A stretch of 34,876 nucleotides of DNA, taken from Chlamydiota bacterium (GTDB lineage Bacteria > Chlamydiota > Chlamydiia > Chlamydiales > JAAZZY01). Below are positions 33,824 through 34,876 of this stretch, piece by piece; positions within the stretch are counted from its first letter, which is position 1; each line of letters opens with the position of its first letter. The notes under the pieces are model-generated. The model was not told the DNA's origin, did no database searches, and saw nothing but the letters and a program-made list of their open reading frames with translations. The stretch spans positions 1 through 34,876 of the forward strand of contig JAJACV010000048.1 of the NCBI GenBank assembly GCA_022601335.1. Direction: 5' to 3'. The position numbers and the translations under genes are program-made.

Positions 33824-34876
33824 GTGATTAAGTTTGGTAAAAAAATCCCCGTAACTATTCATCCCATATTTTGGCTTACAGCAGGTATTATTGGCTGGGT
33901 TAATAGCTGGACTCTCATGGGTACCCTCATTTGGATGGGAGTTATTTTAGTTTCTCTTTTAGTTCATGAATATGGTCACGCTTTAGGAGCTAAAATATTT
34001 GGACAGAATGCTCAAATTAGCCTTGTTGCCATGGGGGGATTGACACACCATGATGGAAAAAGTGTTAAGGGATGGCAGGACTTTATTATTGTTTTGATGG
34101 GACCTTTATCCGGTTTTGCTTTATTTGGACTGGCTTATTTTTTAAGATTAGCCGTTGGGTCTGAAGGCTCAATTCTCTATTACTTTTTAACTATCTTTGT
34201 CTATGTAAACTTATTTTGGACGATTGTCAATTTGCTACCCATTATGCCACTAGATGGGGGGCAGCTTTTGCGTATTATTTTAGAAGGGATTTTTGGGCAT
34301 CGAGGCCTTAAAATTACTTTTTTTATTGGATTGGTTTTAGCCATTTCTCTAGGAGTTGGCTTTTTTATTTATGGGCTCTATCTTGTCGGAGCCATTCTTC
34401 TTTTACTTGCCTTTGAGAGTTTTTCTTCTTGGAATCAGGTTAGAAATATGACTCCTCACGATCGTGATGAGGGTGTACAAAAAGCTTTGCAAGAAGCTCA
34501 GGATGCCTTTAAAATAGGTCATCTAGATCAAGCTCGGGACATGCTTGAAAAAGTACGTTCACTTTCAGGCAAAGGCCTTCTCTATGAAACAGCTACTGAA
34601 CAGCTAGCTCTTATTTTTGATCGACAAGGTGACCTTAAAAAGGTCTATGAAATCTTAAAGACTGTAGATAAAAAGCTTTCTATGAATGGCAGGCGCCTTT
34701 TACACAAAGCTGCCTTCTATAATAAGGACTTTGAACTAACCCTCACCTTGGGGAATCGATGTTTTAGAGATGCGCAAGCTTATGAAATTGCTTTTATAAA
34801 CTCTTTAGCATCAGCTAGTTTAAAGGATGTTAAAGGGAGCATAGGCTGGCTTGAGTGTGCCATAAAACATGGTTTA
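33824..34876 (+). CDS. M50 (site-2-protease-like) membrane metallopeptidase with C-terminal helical repeats, cut by the window edge
   Basis: The frame opens at GTG 33824 (AGAGGA about six bases upstream) and is still open at the last base, giving 351 residues so far. Several membrane helices carry the zinc site HEYGH (48-52) and the second-metal motif NLLPIMPLDGG (136-146), the hallmark of intramembrane M50 proteases. The GGLTHH segment (71-76) and the MGP/SG helix resemble the rhomboid-independent, SpoIVFB/ywhC-like branch rather than RseP: no PDZ domain is inserted. After about residue 215 comes a soluble tail of helical pairs (ALQEAQDAFKIGHLDQARDML and similar) that look like TPR repeats. 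The substrate is unknown. It directly follows sucCD. Confidence 0.9.
   Translation, partial: MIKFGKKIPVTIHPIFWLTAGIIGWVNSWTLMGTLIWMGVILVSLLVHEYGHALGAKIFGQNAQISLVAMGGLTHHDGKSVKGWQDFIIVLMGPLSGFALFGLAYFLRLAVGSEGSILYYFLTIFVYVNLFWTIVNLLPIMPLDGGQLLRIILEGIFGHRGLKITFFIGLVLAISLGVGFFIYGLYLVGAILLLLAFESFSSWNQVRNMTPHDRDEGVQKALQEAQDAFKIGHLDQARDMLEKVRSLSGKGLLYETATEQLALIFDRQGDLKKVYEILKTVDKKLSMNGRRLLHKAAFYNKDFELTLTLGNRCFRDAQAYEIAFINSLASASLKDVKGSIGWLECAIKHGL

Overview
The window is a bacterial chromosome segment of low G+C content that looks chlamydial, most likely an 'environmental' member of the Chlamydiales rather than a Chlamydia species. The reasons are gene order and content. The str cluster runs rpsL-rpsG-fusA-rpsJ without tuf. 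The runs pcnB...lpxB and glmM-glmS-tyrP-(BAX inhibitor)-ftsY-sucC-sucD match the chlamydial order as I remember it. There is also an ATP/ADP-type nucleotide transporter, a Tsp-type S41 protease and two TyrP permeases. A LysR regulator, an Rhs protein and toxin-antitoxin-like genes argue against a reduced pathogenic Chlamydia genome. The family-level assignment is inference.

Layout. 1-329: no gene. 330-2533 (minus): an Rhs C-terminal tip with its own variable end, followed by a duplicated-domain gene that is probably its immunity partner. These sit directly behind tyrP and the str ribosomal operon (2534-7105, minus). 7301-10798: rarA with an exported glutaredoxin-like gene, a PAP2 phosphatase on the plus strand, and scpA-scpB. 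11064-13064: tail-specific protease. 13144-14442: tRNA-Phe and a 1.22-kb segment bracketed by a 37-bp exact repeat of the tRNA 3' end. Inside it are a DUF4160/DUF2442 pair, with the first gene broken by a nonsense codon, and an acetyltransferase gene cut off exactly at the distal repeat. 14654-15094: orphan protein. 15081-17471: nucleotide transporter and divergent LysR regulator with a palindrome between them. 17712-19262: two tandem outer-membrane beta-barrel genes with duplicated terminators and a short vestige of a third copy. 19221-24475 (minus): pcnB, alpha/beta hydrolase, GT2 glycosyltransferase, LAB_N membrane protein, lpxB and an acyltransferase, which is a lipid A/envelope cluster. 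24694-29902 (plus): glmM, glmS, tyrP and a BAX-inhibitor family protein. 29989-30792: alpha/beta hydrolase whose ribosome binding site lies in a terminator-like hairpin. 30787-31686 (minus): ftsY. 31775 to the right edge: sucC, sucD and a site-2-protease-like M50 peptidase that runs off the window.

Most of the window is housekeeping: translation, chromosome segregation, envelope precursor synthesis (GlmM/GlmS supply UDP-GlcNAc for the LpxB branch), protein targeting and the TCA cycle. The accessory signals are the Rhs tip with its partner, the tRNA-Phe mini-island and the duplicated beta-barrels. I saw no CRISPR array, complete insertion sequence, integrase or rRNA.
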